A stretch of 31,440 nucleotides of DNA from Spirochaetota bacterium (lineage in GTDB: Bacteria > Spirochaetota > UBA12135 > COTS27 > JAFLEE01), in contig JAFLEE010000065.1 of assembly GCA_017302015.1 (NCBI GenBank), forward strand, positions 1-31,440, written 5' to 3'. The notes beneath the pieces are model-generated. The model saw only the letters and a program-made list of their open reading frames with translations, did no database searches and was not told where the DNA came from. A program made the translations under genes and the position numbers. Position 1 is the first letter of the stretch. Every line of letters starts with the position of its first letter. This document shows positions 8,378 to 16,422 of this stretch, one piece after another.

Positions 8378-8402
8378 ATCGCCGTACCTCGAGGCCGATT
8401 CA
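8375..8402. terminator. Inverted repeat spanning both convergent stop codons
   Basis: TGAATCG (8375-8381) pairs perfectly with CGATTCA (8396-8402), extended by CC/GG with one bulged base, around a nine-base loop. The outer bases are the TGA stop of the AraC gene and, on the other strand, the TGA stop of the radical SAM gene. Such a hairpin could end transcription from both sides, but neither strand has a T-tract. Confidence 0.4.
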
Positions 8403-9302
8403 GAGGGGCCGTTTGGAGAGGTCCCCGGGTATTTCCTGCACGTATCGCGGCACCAAATAGCCCGGCAGCGAGGCTCGCAGGGCCTCGAGGAGGAAGCGTC
8501 CTTTTTCCACCGGCACGTGGAAATGGGCGGCGCCGTGCACCGGATCCAATTGGTGGAGGTAATAGGGGGTGACCCCCTGGTGCCACAACGCCTTCATTAA
8601 GTCAGAGAGGGTGGCGGCCTCGTCGTTCACACCGCGAAGGAGCACGCTTTGGCTCAGGAGCGTGGTGCCCTCCCGGGCCAGGTCGCGGAAGACGCGCTCC
8701 GTCGCCCCGTCCAATTCCCGGGGGTGGTTCACGTGGGCGACGAGGGCCTTGCGCCGCGGGAAGCGGGAGAGCGCCTTGAGGAACCCCGGCGTGAAACGAC
8801 CGGGCGAGAAGACGGGGAGTCGGGTGTGGATGCGCAGGGTGCGGATATGGGGCAAGTCCGCCAGGCCCGAGAACACGTCGGACAAGGAACGATCCGGCAG
8901 GGTGAGCGGATCTCCTCCGCTTAGCACGACCTCTTCGATGCCCGTGTCCCGGGCGAGGTGGTCGAGGCCCTTGGAAATTTCGGAGCCCGAGAGGACGGTC
9001 TCTTCATAGGGATAATGGCGGCGAAAGCAGAACCGGCAATGGCCCGCGCATTTTCCCGTCAATAGCCAAAGCGCCCGTGCGCGATATTTATGGAGGAACC
9101 CAGAGCCTTTGTGGGCATTCTGGTCGCCGGTTGGATCCCTGACAAACCCGGCGATTTCATCGTTTTCCCGGGGATCGAGGCGCAATTGAAGGGCGAGGGG
9201 GTCGGCGGGGTTTGCTTTGTCAATCTTGTTTGCGAAGGCCTCGGGAATCCGCTCGGGAAACGGAGGGTTCGGGTGTGGGGGGCGAATTTGGGGGCTGGAC
9301 AT
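8400..9302 (-). CDS. epmB: KamA/EpmB-family radical SAM aminomutase
   Basis: 300 residues. The radical SAM cluster motif C-x3-C-x2-C is at C85, C89 and C92 (GKCAGHCRFCFRRHYPYEE), preceded by GFLHKYRARALWLLTG. This is the signature of the lysine 2,3-aminomutase family. EVVLSGGDPL, LRIHTRLPVFSP, VAHVNHPREL, LLSQSVLLRGVND and TPYYLHQLDPVHGAAHFHV are the other conserved segments (SAM binding, PLP-site region, barrel strands). The short length, without the long C-terminal region of catabolic lysine aminomutases, points to EpmB, which makes (R)-beta-lysine for elongation factor P. No epmA or efp gene is in the window, so a different aminomutase substrate is possible. The start at 9302 has only a weak GAG upstream. 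The gene converges with the AraC gene and diverges from the histidine kinase. Confidence 0.85.
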   Translation of the reverse strand: MSSPQIRPPHPNPPFPERIPEAFANKIDKANPADPLALQLRLDPRENDEIAGFVRDPTGDQNAHKGSGFLHKYRARALWLLTGKCAGHCRFCFRRHYPYEETVLSGSEISKGLDHLARDTGIEEVVLSGGDPLTLPDRSLSDVFSGLADLPHIRTLRIHTRLPVFSPGRFTPGFLKALSRFPRRKALVAHVNHPRELDGATERVFRDLAREGTTLLSQSVLLRGVNDEAATLSDLMKALWHQGVTPYYLHQLDPVHGAAHFHVPVEKGRFLLEALRASLPGYLVPRYVQEIPGDLSKRPL

Positions 9303-9362
9303 GGAAAGGGGCTCACAAGCGTATGCACGCGGGTTCAATTCTAGAATAGAATGGAGAAAGCC

Positions 9363-10613
9363 ATGGCGCCCCAATCCGACGAGCCCTCCCAGAAAGCCTA
9401 TTACGAGGAGAAAGAGCGCATCCTTCGCCTGGTGCTCTCTTCCAGCGTCGATCTCTATTTCCTCTATCAAGTCGATGGCGAAGGCCAATTGCGGGCGATC
9501 ACCATGAACGAATCGGCCCTCAAGAACCTCCGGGAGAGCGGGGTCACCGCCCCCCTCGAGGCGATGATCGGGCTCACCCGGCGTGAACTCTACAACCTCT
9601 GGGGCATCCCCCTGGCGCATTTCGATTCCACCGAGCCCCATTTCCAGAAGGCGATCGCCCAGAAATCCGTGGTGCAATTCGAGACGGAGAACCCGTATCG
9701 CGAAGCGATGCGCTACGTCTCGATCACCATCAGCCCTTCCCTCGACGAGTCCGGGGCGGTCTCCCATCTGCTGTGGGTCGCCCACGACATCACGGCCATC
9801 CGCCGCAGCGAACGGAGCGCCCTAGACGAGAAGATCCGCCTCGAGAAGGTCGTCGCCGAGCGCACCCTGGAACTCCAGGCGGCCCTGGACCGGGCCGAGT
9901 CCGGCTCCCGGGCCAAGAGCGATTTCCTCTCGCGCATGAGCCATGAACTGCGCACGCCCATGCACGCCATCCTCTCCTTCGCCGAACTCGGCCGCGACCA
10001 GGCCCTTTCGGCTTCCCCCGAAAAACTGAAGGGCTTCTTTTCCAACATCAGCCAGGCGGGCGCCCAGATGCTGGAACTCCTCAACGACCTCCTCGACCTT
10101 TCCCGCCTCGAGGCGCGCAAGATGGTGTTCGACCTCGCGCCGTGCCGCGTCGCCCCCGTCATCGGGGAAGTCCTCGAAGTGCTCTCCGCCCAGTTCCGGC
10201 GCAAGGGGATGACCGCCGAGGTCATCGTTCCCGTCGATCTCGAGGTGGTCGCCGACCGGTCCCGGCTCTCCCAGGTCTTCCGGAACCTCCTCAGTAACGC
10301 CGTGAAATATTCCCCCGATGGGACCGCCGTGACCATCTCCGCGAACCCGCTCCCCGAGGGAGGGGGGGTGGATCTCTCCGTGGCCGACCAGGGGTACGGA
10401 ATCCCCGAGGGCGAACTCGAGTCGATCTTCGACCGCTTCACCCAGTCCAGCCGCACCCGAACGGGGGCCGGGGGAAGCGGCCTCGGCCTCGCGATTTGCC
10501 GGGAATTGGCCCTGGCCCATGGGGGGCGCATCTGGGCCGAAGCCAACCCGGGGGGCGGAACGATCTTCCACCTGCTTCTCCCGCCCAGCCCCCAGAAAAA
10601 GGAAGTCCCATGA
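9363..10613 (+). CDS. PAS-containing sensor histidine kinase
   Basis: 416 residues, apparently soluble: no transmembrane segment is visible. Residues 20-148 form a PAS-like domain ending in the usual LLWVAHDITAIRRSE. A short coiled coil (150-185) leads into the HisKA domain with phospho-acceptor H194 in FLSRMSHELRTPM. The HATPase_c domain follows, with N box NLLSNAVKYSPDG, G1 box DQGYGIP, F box FDRFTQ and G2 box GGSGLGL. GGAGAAAG lies at ideal spacing before the ATG at 9363, whereas the in-frame ATG at 9351 has no ribosome site, so 9363 was chosen. A TAGAAT -10-like box at 9342 has no clear -35. The gene overlaps its response regulator by four bases (ATGA), so the two are translationally coupled. 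The stimulus is unknown and probably cytoplasmic. Confidence 0.92.
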   Translation: MAPQSDEPSQKAYYEEKERILRLVLSSSVDLYFLYQVDGEGQLRAITMNESALKNLRESGVTAPLEAMIGLTRRELYNLWGIPLAHFDSTEPHFQKAIAQKSVVQFETENPYREAMRYVSITISPSLDESGAVSHLLWVAHDITAIRRSERSALDEKIRLEKVVAERTLELQAALDRAESGSRAKSDFLSRMSHELRTPMHAILSFAELGRDQALSASPEKLKGFFSNISQAGAQMLELLNDLLDLSRLEARKMVFDLAPCRVAPVIGEVLEVLSAQFRRKGMTAEVIVPVDLEVVADRSRLSQVFRNLLSNAVKYSPDGTAVTISANPLPEGGGVDLSVADQGYGIPEGELESIFDRFTQSSRTRTGAGGSGLGLAICRELALAHGGRIWAEANPGGGTIFHLLLPPSPQKKEVP

Positions 10614-11503
10614 AGTTCGCCCCGAGGCTCCTGCTGGTCGACGACGAACCGATCAATCTCGTGATCCTCGAAGAGTACCTAGGGGGCGCGGGCTACCGGC
10701 TCGTGAAGGCCGAAAACGGCGAGATGGCCTGGCGCATCCTCGCCCAGGATCGAGAGGGCTTCCAGGCCGTGCTCCTCGACCGAATGATGCCCGATATGGA
10801 TGGCCTCGCCATCCTGCGCCGCATGAAGCAGGACCCGCGCTTAAAAGACGTGCCGGTGATCTTCCAGACCGCCGCGGGCGACCGGGACCGCATCGCCGAG
10901 GGCCTGCGCCAAGGGGCCTACTATTACCTCGTGAAGCCCTTTGACCGGGCGGTGCTTACGGCCATCGTGAACGCCGCCGTGGAAGACGGGCAGCGGGTTC
11001 GCCGCCTATTGGATGCCCTCGATACCGTGACCCTGGGTTGGCGCCTCGTGGAGGGGGCGTCCTTCACCTTCCGCACCCCCGATGAGGCGGACCATATGGC
11101 GAGCCTCCTGGCCCGCCTGGCCCCCGACCCCGAGAAGGCGGTGGTGGGGTTCTTCGAACTCCTCCTCAACGCCGTGGAGCACGGGAATTTGGGTATCACC
11201 TACGCCGAAAAGAGCGCGCTCATCCTCGAAGACCGGCTGCGGGATGAATTGGAGCGTCGTTTGGCCGATCCCGTGCGGGGCGCGCGCCGCGCCCGCGTCG
11301 ATCTCACCCGCCAGGGGAAGCAGCGCGTGCTATCGATCACGGACCAGGGTGGCGGGTTCGATTGGCGGCATTACCTCGCCTTCGACCCGAACCGGGCGGC
11401 CCATCCCCACGGCCGCGGCATCGCCATGGCTTGCAGCCTCGATTTCGGCAAAGTCGAATACCAGGAACCGGGCAATGTGGTGAAGGTCACCCTGGGCGGG
11501 TGA
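10610..11503 (+). CDS. Response regulator with RsbW-like HATPase output domain
   Basis: 297 residues. The receiver domain (about 5-120) has acidic D11 and D12, phospho-acceptor D57 in LLDRMMPDMDG, T87 and K109 (LVKPF), so phosphorylation should work. Instead of a DNA-binding output, residues 150-297 form a GHKL ATPase of the serine kinase/anti-sigma type: N box ELLLNAVEHGN, G1-like ITDQGGGFDW and HPHGRGIAMACSL. This is the layout of RsbW/SpoIIAB-like partner-switching kinases. Family knowledge suggests that the phosphorylated receiver controls an anti-sigma or kinase activity and so a protein-protein switch. The start codon overlaps the stop of the histidine kinase. No anti-anti-sigma factor or sigma factor is in the window, so the partner lies elsewhere. 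Confidence 0.88.
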   Translation: MKFAPRLLLVDDEPINLVILEEYLGGAGYRLVKAENGEMAWRILAQDREGFQAVLLDRMMPDMDGLAILRRMKQDPRLKDVPVIFQTAAGDRDRIAEGLRQGAYYYLVKPFDRAVLTAIVNAAVEDGQRVRRLLDALDTVTLGWRLVEGASFTFRTPDEADHMASLLARLAPDPEKAVVGFFELLLNAVEHGNLGITYAEKSALILEDRLRDELERRLADPVRGARRARVDLTRQGKQRVLSITDQGGGFDWRHYLAFDPNRAAHPHGRGIAMACSLDFGKVEYQEPGNVVKVTLGG

Positions 11504-11506
11504 GTC

Positions 11507-11525
11507 TGGCGCGTCTTTCGCGCTG
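11507..11525. terminator. Small hairpin between convergent genes
   Basis: GCGCG (11509-11513), loop TCTTT, CGCGC (11519-11523), extended by two wobble pairs. It fills the 23-base gap between the stop of the response regulator (plus) and the stop of the lipoprotein (minus). It has no T-tract, so termination is only plausible. Confidence 0.35.
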
Positions 11526-11526
11526 C

Positions 11527-12132
11527 CTAATGACGGCCATGGCGGCGCCAGTGGAGCTCGTTGGTTCCCCAAAGGGGGAGCTTCGCCGCCTGGCGAAGGC
11601 GCCCCAGGGCGTTTGAATCAAGTCGGTCCAACACCACCGAGCCTCCCTCGAAGCGGCCCGGGAGGACTCCCGTGGCCACCAGATTGGAGAAGGGCGAGGC
11701 CTCGGGTACGCGGAAGCGAAGTTCCCCGGGCGCGGACTCCATAAGGGCCCAGAACCAGTTTTTACGCTCGGGATGATCGGGGTCTTGGATATTCGCGATC
11801 GTCCAATCCTCGAAGCGGCGCACTTCGATGAGGGCGCTCTTGAAACGGGGCGGGGCTTTGGGGATGCGCCCCAAGGAATCCGCGGCCGGTTTTTTGCCCC
11901 CGGGGGGTGAGGGGACGCCTCCCTGGTCGGGGCTGGGTTCGATCCAACTGAGGCGCAGCAGCCCGTTGGTATGGGCGACTTCGAGGGAAAAGGCGACGTC
12001 ATCGGTCAACCAGGTGCCCTCGAAATCGCCGGGGGCCAGGAGGGCCGGCGTGAGGCCGACGGGGGCGAGACTCGTCACCGAGGTGCATGAGGCGAGGGCG
12101 AAAAAGAGGACCAGGAAGGGGAGGGGGCCCAT
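11527..12132 (-). CDS. Small lipoprotein of unknown function
   Basis: 201 residues. MGPLPFLVLFFALASC is a lipoprotein signal with lipobox LASC, so the mature protein should be lipid-anchored. The next part, PGDFEGTWLTDDVAFSLEVAHTN, looks like the first strands of a small beta-barrel or lipocalin-like fold, with later strands around residues 95-180. I do not recognise the family. An in-frame TAG lies two codons upstream, so 12132 is the only ATG available near the signal peptide. The purine run AGGGG directly abuts the ATG, an unusually short ribosome-site spacing. It converges with the response regulator and lies downstream of the ABC exporter gene on the same strand (56-base gap), so it may share that transcript. 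Confidence 0.75.
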   Translation of the reverse strand: MGPLPFLVLFFALASCTSVTSLAPVGLTPALLAPGDFEGTWLTDDVAFSLEVAHTNGLLRLSWIEPSPDQGGVPSPPGGKKPAADSLGRIPKAPPRFKSALIEVRRFEDWTIANIQDPDHPERKNWFWALMESAPGELRFRVPEASPFSNLVATGVLPGRFEGGSVVLDRLDSNALGRLRQAAKLPLWGTNELHWRRHGRH

Positions 12133-12188
12133 CCCCTAAGTTTCGTCCAAGGCGGGGCGGCTGTCCAGTCGAGGCCCGAGCGCCGGCC

Positions 12189-13997
12189 TCAGGACGAATG
12201 GGAGGCTTTGACCAGGCGCGAGAAGGCCCCGCGTTTGGCCATGAGGGCGGCCCAAGTCCCCTCTTCCACGAGGCGCCCGTGGTCGAAGACGAGGATGCGG
12301 TCGACATTGCGGATCGTGGAGAGGCGGTGGGCGATGGTGATCACCGTGTGCTCCCGCCCGAAGGCCTCGAGGGACTCCCGGATGAGGTTCTCGGACTCGT
12401 TGTCCAGCGCCGAGGTCGCCTCGTCGAAGATGAGGTAATGGGGGCGGCCCAGGAGCGCCCGGGCGATGGCCAGGCGCTGGCGCTGCCCCCCGGAGAGGTT
12501 GAACCCGCCCTCGCCCACGGGGGTATCGAGCCCCTTGGGAAGGGAGAGGATGAAATCATCCACGTGGGCCTGCCGCATGGCCTCGATCACCGCGGACCGG
12601 GGGGCCGTGGGCAGGGCCACGCGGATATTCTCCAGGATGGTGGATTGGAAGAGGAAGGGGTCTTGGGGCACGACGCCGAAACTCCCCCGGAGGTCTGCGA
12701 GGGGATAATCCTTCAAATCGCGGCCATGGAGGAGGATCCGCCCCCGGTCGGGGTCGTAGAAGCGCAAAAGGAGATTGATGAAGGTGCTCTTGCCCGAACC
12801 GCTGCCGCCGACGAGGGCCACCCGCTCCCCCAAACCCACCTGGCATTGGAGACCCCGGAAAACCGGACGGCCGGGCACATAGCCGAAATCCACCTTTTCG
12901 AAGCGCAGGAACGGGGGGCGCACCGGAGCGCGACGGGCGGGCTTTTGCGGAGCTAGGACCGCCGCCTCGGCCTCCTCCACGGTGATCTGGCGGCCCGCTT
13001 CGGGTTCGGGGGTGGAGGCGTCGGTCTTGAGGATGGCGCCGATTCGCTCGAGGGAGGCCTCGGCGGCCGCCCGGCCGAGATTGAGTTGGAAGAGGCTCAT
13101 GACCAGGTTCGTCACCACCTGCATGCTGGTGGCGAAGGCCACGAAGGAGCCCACGGAGAGGTCGCGGTGGATGCACGACCAGGCCCCGAAGGCGTAGAGG
13201 ATCGCGAGCCCCACATAGGTGGTCGCCTCGCCCTTGGCGCTCTCGATCCACTGGGCGAAGGGGAGGAACGAGGCCTTGGTGCGCATGCGGCCGATCTCCT
13301 GCTCGAAGGCGTCGGAGACGTTCTCCTCGATGGCGTAGAGTTTGACGGCGCGCGTGCCGCGGAGCATATCGCTGACATAGCGGCTGACGGCCGACTCGGT
13401 GCGCATGAAATCGGCGGTGAGTTCGTGCACCCGTAGGCGGGCGCGGCGGTTGATGAGGGTGATGGCGAGGACCACCCCCACGAGGAGCCCCGTCATGGGC
13501 AGGTCGAAATAGGCCAGCGTGCCCAGGGAGAGCGCGAGGGTCACCGCCTGGGTGGGGACGAGGATGAGCATCTGGCGGATGAAGTTCCCGATGTTCGCCA
13601 TGGGCGTGCCCATGAGGTAACTGTAGAGTTCGCCGGAGGAGACCTGGGAGTGGAAGCGCAGGCAGAGCCCCTGCACGTGGCGGAAGAACTGGGCGCGGAG
13701 TTCGAAGAGCAGGTCTTCGACCAATTTCAGCAGGCGCCGGTAGCCGATGGCCCAGCACCCCATGCGCAGGGCGCTGGAGGCCAAGTAGCAGCCGGCGAAA
13801 AAGAGGGCCCAGGCGAAGCGCTCCTTGGGGGTGGCATGGGGACGGGCGATCCCCTGGTCGATGAGGTAGCGGATGAGGAGGGGCTGGAGCGCCACCCCGA
13901 AGCCGACCACCGCGGCGCACGAGAGCACGAGCACGAGGGTCGGGCGCCGGGTGCGGAGATAGGCGCTCACGGGCGCCCAAGGGTTCATCTTGGCCAT
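12189..13997 (-). CDS. ABC exporter, fused permease and ATPase (MsbA/ABCB type)
   Basis: 602 residues. The N-terminal half has about six membrane helices (starting LVLVLSCAAVVGFGVALQP) and an ABCB-type coupling region. The C-terminal half is a complete ATPase: Walker A GGSGSGKST, Q-loop VVPQDPFLF, signature LSGGQRQR, Walker B YLIFDEATSALD and H-loop AHRLST. It should work as a homodimeric exporter in the inner membrane for lipids, drugs or peptides; the substrate is not readable. The start at 13997 gives the usual length. An in-frame ATG at 14108 would add 37 residues with no family match, and none of the candidate starts has a clear ribosome site. It diverges from the MATE exporter across 128 bases, so two export pumps may share one control region. 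Confidence 0.9.
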   Translation of the reverse strand: MAKMNPWAPVSAYLRTRRPTLVLVLSCAAVVGFGVALQPLLIRYLIDQGIARPHATPKERFAWALFFAGCYLASSALRMGCWAIGYRRLLKLVEDLLFELRAQFFRHVQGLCLRFHSQVSSGELYSYLMGTPMANIGNFIRQMLILVPTQAVTLALSLGTLAYFDLPMTGLLVGVVLAITLINRRARLRVHELTADFMRTESAVSRYVSDMLRGTRAVKLYAIEENVSDAFEQEIGRMRTKASFLPFAQWIESAKGEATTYVGLAILYAFGAWSCIHRDLSVGSFVAFATSMQVVTNLVMSLFQLNLGRAAAEASLERIGAILKTDASTPEPEAGRQITVEEAEAAVLAPQKPARRAPVRPPFLRFEKVDFGYVPGRPVFRGLQCQVGLGERVALVGGSGSGKSTFINLLLRFYDPDRGRILLHGRDLKDYPLADLRGSFGVVPQDPFLFQSTILENIRVALPTAPRSAVIEAMRQAHVDDFILSLPKGLDTPVGEGGFNLSGGQRQRLAIARALLGRPHYLIFDEATSALDNESENLIRESLEAFGREHTVITIAHRLSTIRNVDRILVFDHGRLVEEGTWAALMAKRGAFSRLVKASHSS

Positions 13998-14125
13998 GGG
14001 GAGTGGAGGGTGGGGGACGGGGAGGAAGAATGCCCGGAGGGAACGCCCTAATGTACCCAATCCCCGAAAAATCCGCAAATTCGCGGGTTCCGTGACTTGA
14101 TGGTTCAATTCGCGGCGGTTTTTCC

Positions 14126-15475
14126 ATGAACATCTCCACGCGACGCATCCTCGCCCTGGCAGCGCCGGCGGTGTTCTCCATGGTGTCCTTCAACATCATG
14201 CAGTTCGCCGACCGGGCCTTCCTTTCGCGCTTCGACAGCGTCCATTTCGCGGCGGTCCTGCCTTCGGGCATGATCAGTTTCACCCTCATCAGTTTTTTCC
14301 TCGGGGTGGCCCAATTCGTCGGCGCCCTTTCCAGCCAATACACCGGGGCCGAGCAGAAGGGCGCCGCCGCCCGGTCGGCCTGGCAGGGGCTGATTTTCGC
14401 CGTGGGCGCGGGCGCGCTCATCCTGGCCACCGCGGTTCCTGCCTCCAATGTCTTTCGGCTGCTCGGCCATGCGCCCGAACTCGCCGGCCTCGAGGCGGTC
14501 TTCTACCGGTGGATGTGCGTCGCGGGCTTGTTCAACTTGATGGCGGGGGCCCTGGGGGGCTATTTCAGCGGTCTCGGCGATACCCGCACCCCCATGGTCG
14601 CCAGCATCGCCGGCCACGTGCTCAATATCGCCCTCGATTGGGTGTTCATATTCGGTCATCTCGGTTTCCCCGCTATGGGCATCGCCGGGGCCGGCCTCGC
14701 CACCACCCTGGCCACCGTCCTCAATTTCGCCATCCTCGCCTTCGTTTTCCTGGGAAAACGCCAGCGCCGCGAGCACACGACCTGGAGCCAGCGGGGGTTC
14801 GATCCCGATCTCTTCCGCCGCCTGGTGCGGTTCGGCGCGCCCGCGGGGTTCCAATTTTTCCTCGATATGTCGGGATGGGGCGTCATGACCCTCTTCCTCG
14901 GCCGCCTGGGCGAGACCGCCCTCATGGCCGTGAATATCTCCATCACCTTCGAGTCCCTGGCCTTCATGACCGCGGTGGGGGTGGCCACCGCGGCGAGCGT
15001 GCTGGCCGGCCAGGCGCGGGGGGCGGGCAAGAACCGGGCCATCGGCGTGATCCTTCGCCGCTCGGTGACGATCCTCCTCGCCTACGAGGTCTTCATCATG
15101 GTGCTCTTCCTCGGGTTCCCCCACCTGCTCGTCTCGTTCTTCGTCGGCAGCGGCGACCCGGCCGTCTACGACGCGGTGCGCGAGAAGGCCATCCCGATCC
15201 TGCGCATCACGGGGGTGTGGATCGCGGTGGATTCCGTGCGCATCCTCTTCGCCAGCGTGCTGCGCGTGCTGGGCGATACGGTCTTCCTCATGGTCGCCTA
15301 CGGCTTGGGCTCGGTGGTGATCATCAGCGCCACCGCCTCCCTGGTCTTCCTCGCGCCCAACCCCCTGCTCTGGGTCTGGGTGACGATCCTCTGCTGGGTC
15401 GCCGGCATGTGGACGGTGATGTGGGCCCGCTTCCATAGCGGGAAATGGAAAAAGATCCAGGTCATCGGGAATTAG
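14126..15475 (+). CDS. MATE-family multidrug/cation exporter
   Basis: 449 residues with about twelve hydrophobic segments. Starting MNISTRRILALAAPAVFSMVSFNIMQFADRAFL, it shows the MATE N-terminus (polar residues in the first helix, then a short loop). The GYFSGLGDTRTPM loop and the NIALDWVFIFG segment after it are highly characteristic, and repeat in weaker form in the second half (VLRVLGDTVFLM). MATE proteins expel drugs or metabolites in exchange for sodium or protons across the inner membrane. The ribosome site is poor (a purine stretch GCGGTTTTT). A GC hairpin without a T-tract follows the stop near 15486-15505. The gene diverges from the ABC exporter. Confidence 0.92.
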   Translation: MNISTRRILALAAPAVFSMVSFNIMQFADRAFLSRFDSVHFAAVLPSGMISFTLISFFLGVAQFVGALSSQYTGAEQKGAAARSAWQGLIFAVGAGALILATAVPASNVFRLLGHAPELAGLEAVFYRWMCVAGLFNLMAGALGGYFSGLGDTRTPMVASIAGHVLNIALDWVFIFGHLGFPAMGIAGAGLATTLATVLNFAILAFVFLGKRQRREHTTWSQRGFDPDLFRRLVRFGAPAGFQFFLDMSGWGVMTLFLGRLGETALMAVNISITFESLAFMTAVGVATAASVLAGQARGAGKNRAIGVILRRSVTILLAYEVFIMVLFLGFPHLLVSFFVGSGDPAVYDAVREKAIPILRITGVWIAVDSVRILFASVLRVLGDTVFLMVAYGLGSVVIISATASLVFLAPNPLLWVWVTILCWVAGMWTVMWARFHSGKWKKIQVIGN

Positions 15476-15587
15476 GGTTGATGGGACGGGGGCGGCCTCG
15501 CCCGTAAACGGGGGGCCTGGACCGTTCCTTCGGTGTGGCGCGAACAGGGAATGGTCGGCGCCGGGCCTCCCCAGGTTCGTCGGCAGG

Positions 15588-15596
15588 TGATACAAT
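15588..15596 (+). promoter_or_regulatory. Extended -10 promoter element
   Basis: TGATACAAT is an extended -10 (TG-n-TACAAT, one mismatch in the hexamer). Extended -10 promoters can dispense with a -35, and none is seen here. It would start transcription near 15603, giving a leader of about 67 bases before the gene at 15670. Confidence 0.35.
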
Positions 15597-15669
15597 CCGT
15601 CCACCCCATCCACGCGGTCGCGCCCTTCGAAAATGGCGCCCGATTCAGCCGGAGTTCCCCTTGGCCACG

Positions 15670-16326
15670 ATGCAGAAACCCGCTTCCACCTACCGCTTGA
15701 AGATCGCCCTGCGCGGGATCGAACCGCCCATTTGGCGCAGCGTGGTCGTCCTGGGAGATACGGGGCTCTCCGAGTTCCACGCCATCCTCCAGACCGCCCT
15801 GGGATGGAAAGACGCCCATCCCCACAACTTCACCATCGGGAAAAATACGTACGGGGTCCCGGTCCCCGGGGCGCGCCATCTTCTGGACGAAAAACGATTC
15901 ACCCTGCAGGCGCTCCTGACGGAGAAGGAAAAGGCCTTCTCGTATACCTACGATCCCGGCGACGATTGGCGATACGAGATCCTCGTGGAGGCCATCGGCA
16001 CCCAGGGCCCAAAAGACCAGGTGCCCTCCTGCCTGGGCGGCGCCCGCGCTTGCCCCCCCGAAGATTGCGGTGGCGTCTCCGGGTATCAGGCCCTCGTGGC
16101 CGCCCTGGCCGACCCGAACCACCCCGACCATGGGTCGATGAAGAAAAAGGCCGGCGATTTCAAGGCCGAGGCCTTCGACTTGAAGAGGGTCAATGAACTC
16201 CTAAAGCCGTTCGCGGTGGCGCCCAAGCTCGCCGTCGCCGCGCCCGCCATCCAAGGGCGCAATGAACTCTGCGCCTGCGGGAGCAAGAAAAAGTTCAAGC
16301 ATTGCCACGGCGCGGCGAAAAAATAG
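15670..16326 (+). CDS. Plasmid pRiA4b ORF-3-like protein with SEC-C zinc motif
   Basis: 218 residues. YRLKIALRGIEPPIWRSVVV, FHAILQTALGWKDAHPHNF, FSYTYDPGDDWRYEILVE and ACPPEDCGGVSGYQALV are the conserved segments of the pRiA4b ORF-3-like family (PF07929), which occurs on plasmids and chromosomes and has no firm function. The last 25 residues form a SEC-C motif, GRNELCACGSKKKFKHCHG, a zinc ligand set C-x-C-x8-C-H that is often a protein or nucleic-acid docking tag. The ATG at 15670 fits the start of the family homology. The reading frame stays open upstream but without family sequence. It stands alone between the MATE gene and the convergent oxidoreductase. Confidence 0.85.
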   Translation: MQKPASTYRLKIALRGIEPPIWRSVVVLGDTGLSEFHAILQTALGWKDAHPHNFTIGKNTYGVPVPGARHLLDEKRFTLQALLTEKEKAFSYTYDPGDDWRYEILVEAIGTQGPKDQVPSCLGGARACPPEDCGGVSGYQALVAALADPNHPDHGSMKKKAGDFKAEAFDLKRVNELLKPFAVAPKLAVAAPAIQGRNELCACGSKKKFKHCHGAAKK

Positions 16327-16400
16327 GCCTTTCAGCCGCCCTTCAAGGGATGGCCGAGTTTTAATCCTACGTCTGCCCGCCTAGTCGGCCGGATACCGAC

Positions 16401-16421
16401 AAAAAGACCCCGGTGCCGGGG
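16401..16421 (-). terminator. Rho-independent terminator of the ThuA-Gfo operon
   Basis: Read on the minus strand: CCCCG, loop GCAC, CGGGG, then TC and a run of five T. It directly abuts the TAG stop of the oxidoreductase gene, where a terminator of that operon is expected. The stem is short (five GC pairs). Confidence 0.6.
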
Positions 16422-16422
16422 A

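Noticed and set aside
9339-9347. TTCTAGAA palindrome and TAGAAT -10 before the histidine kinase
   Set aside because: No -35 at a usable distance and the start would leave almost no leader; noted in the kinase entry but not listed as a promoter.
12556-14448. 630-codon minus-strand frame overlapping the ABC exporter
   Set aside because: It is a Pro/Arg-rich alternative frame of the ABC gene, which has all Walker and signature motifs in its own frame.
14105-15613. 502-codon minus-strand frame over the MATE gene
   Set aside because: Low-complexity Glu/His/Arg composition without domains; the plus strand has a clear MATE transporter.
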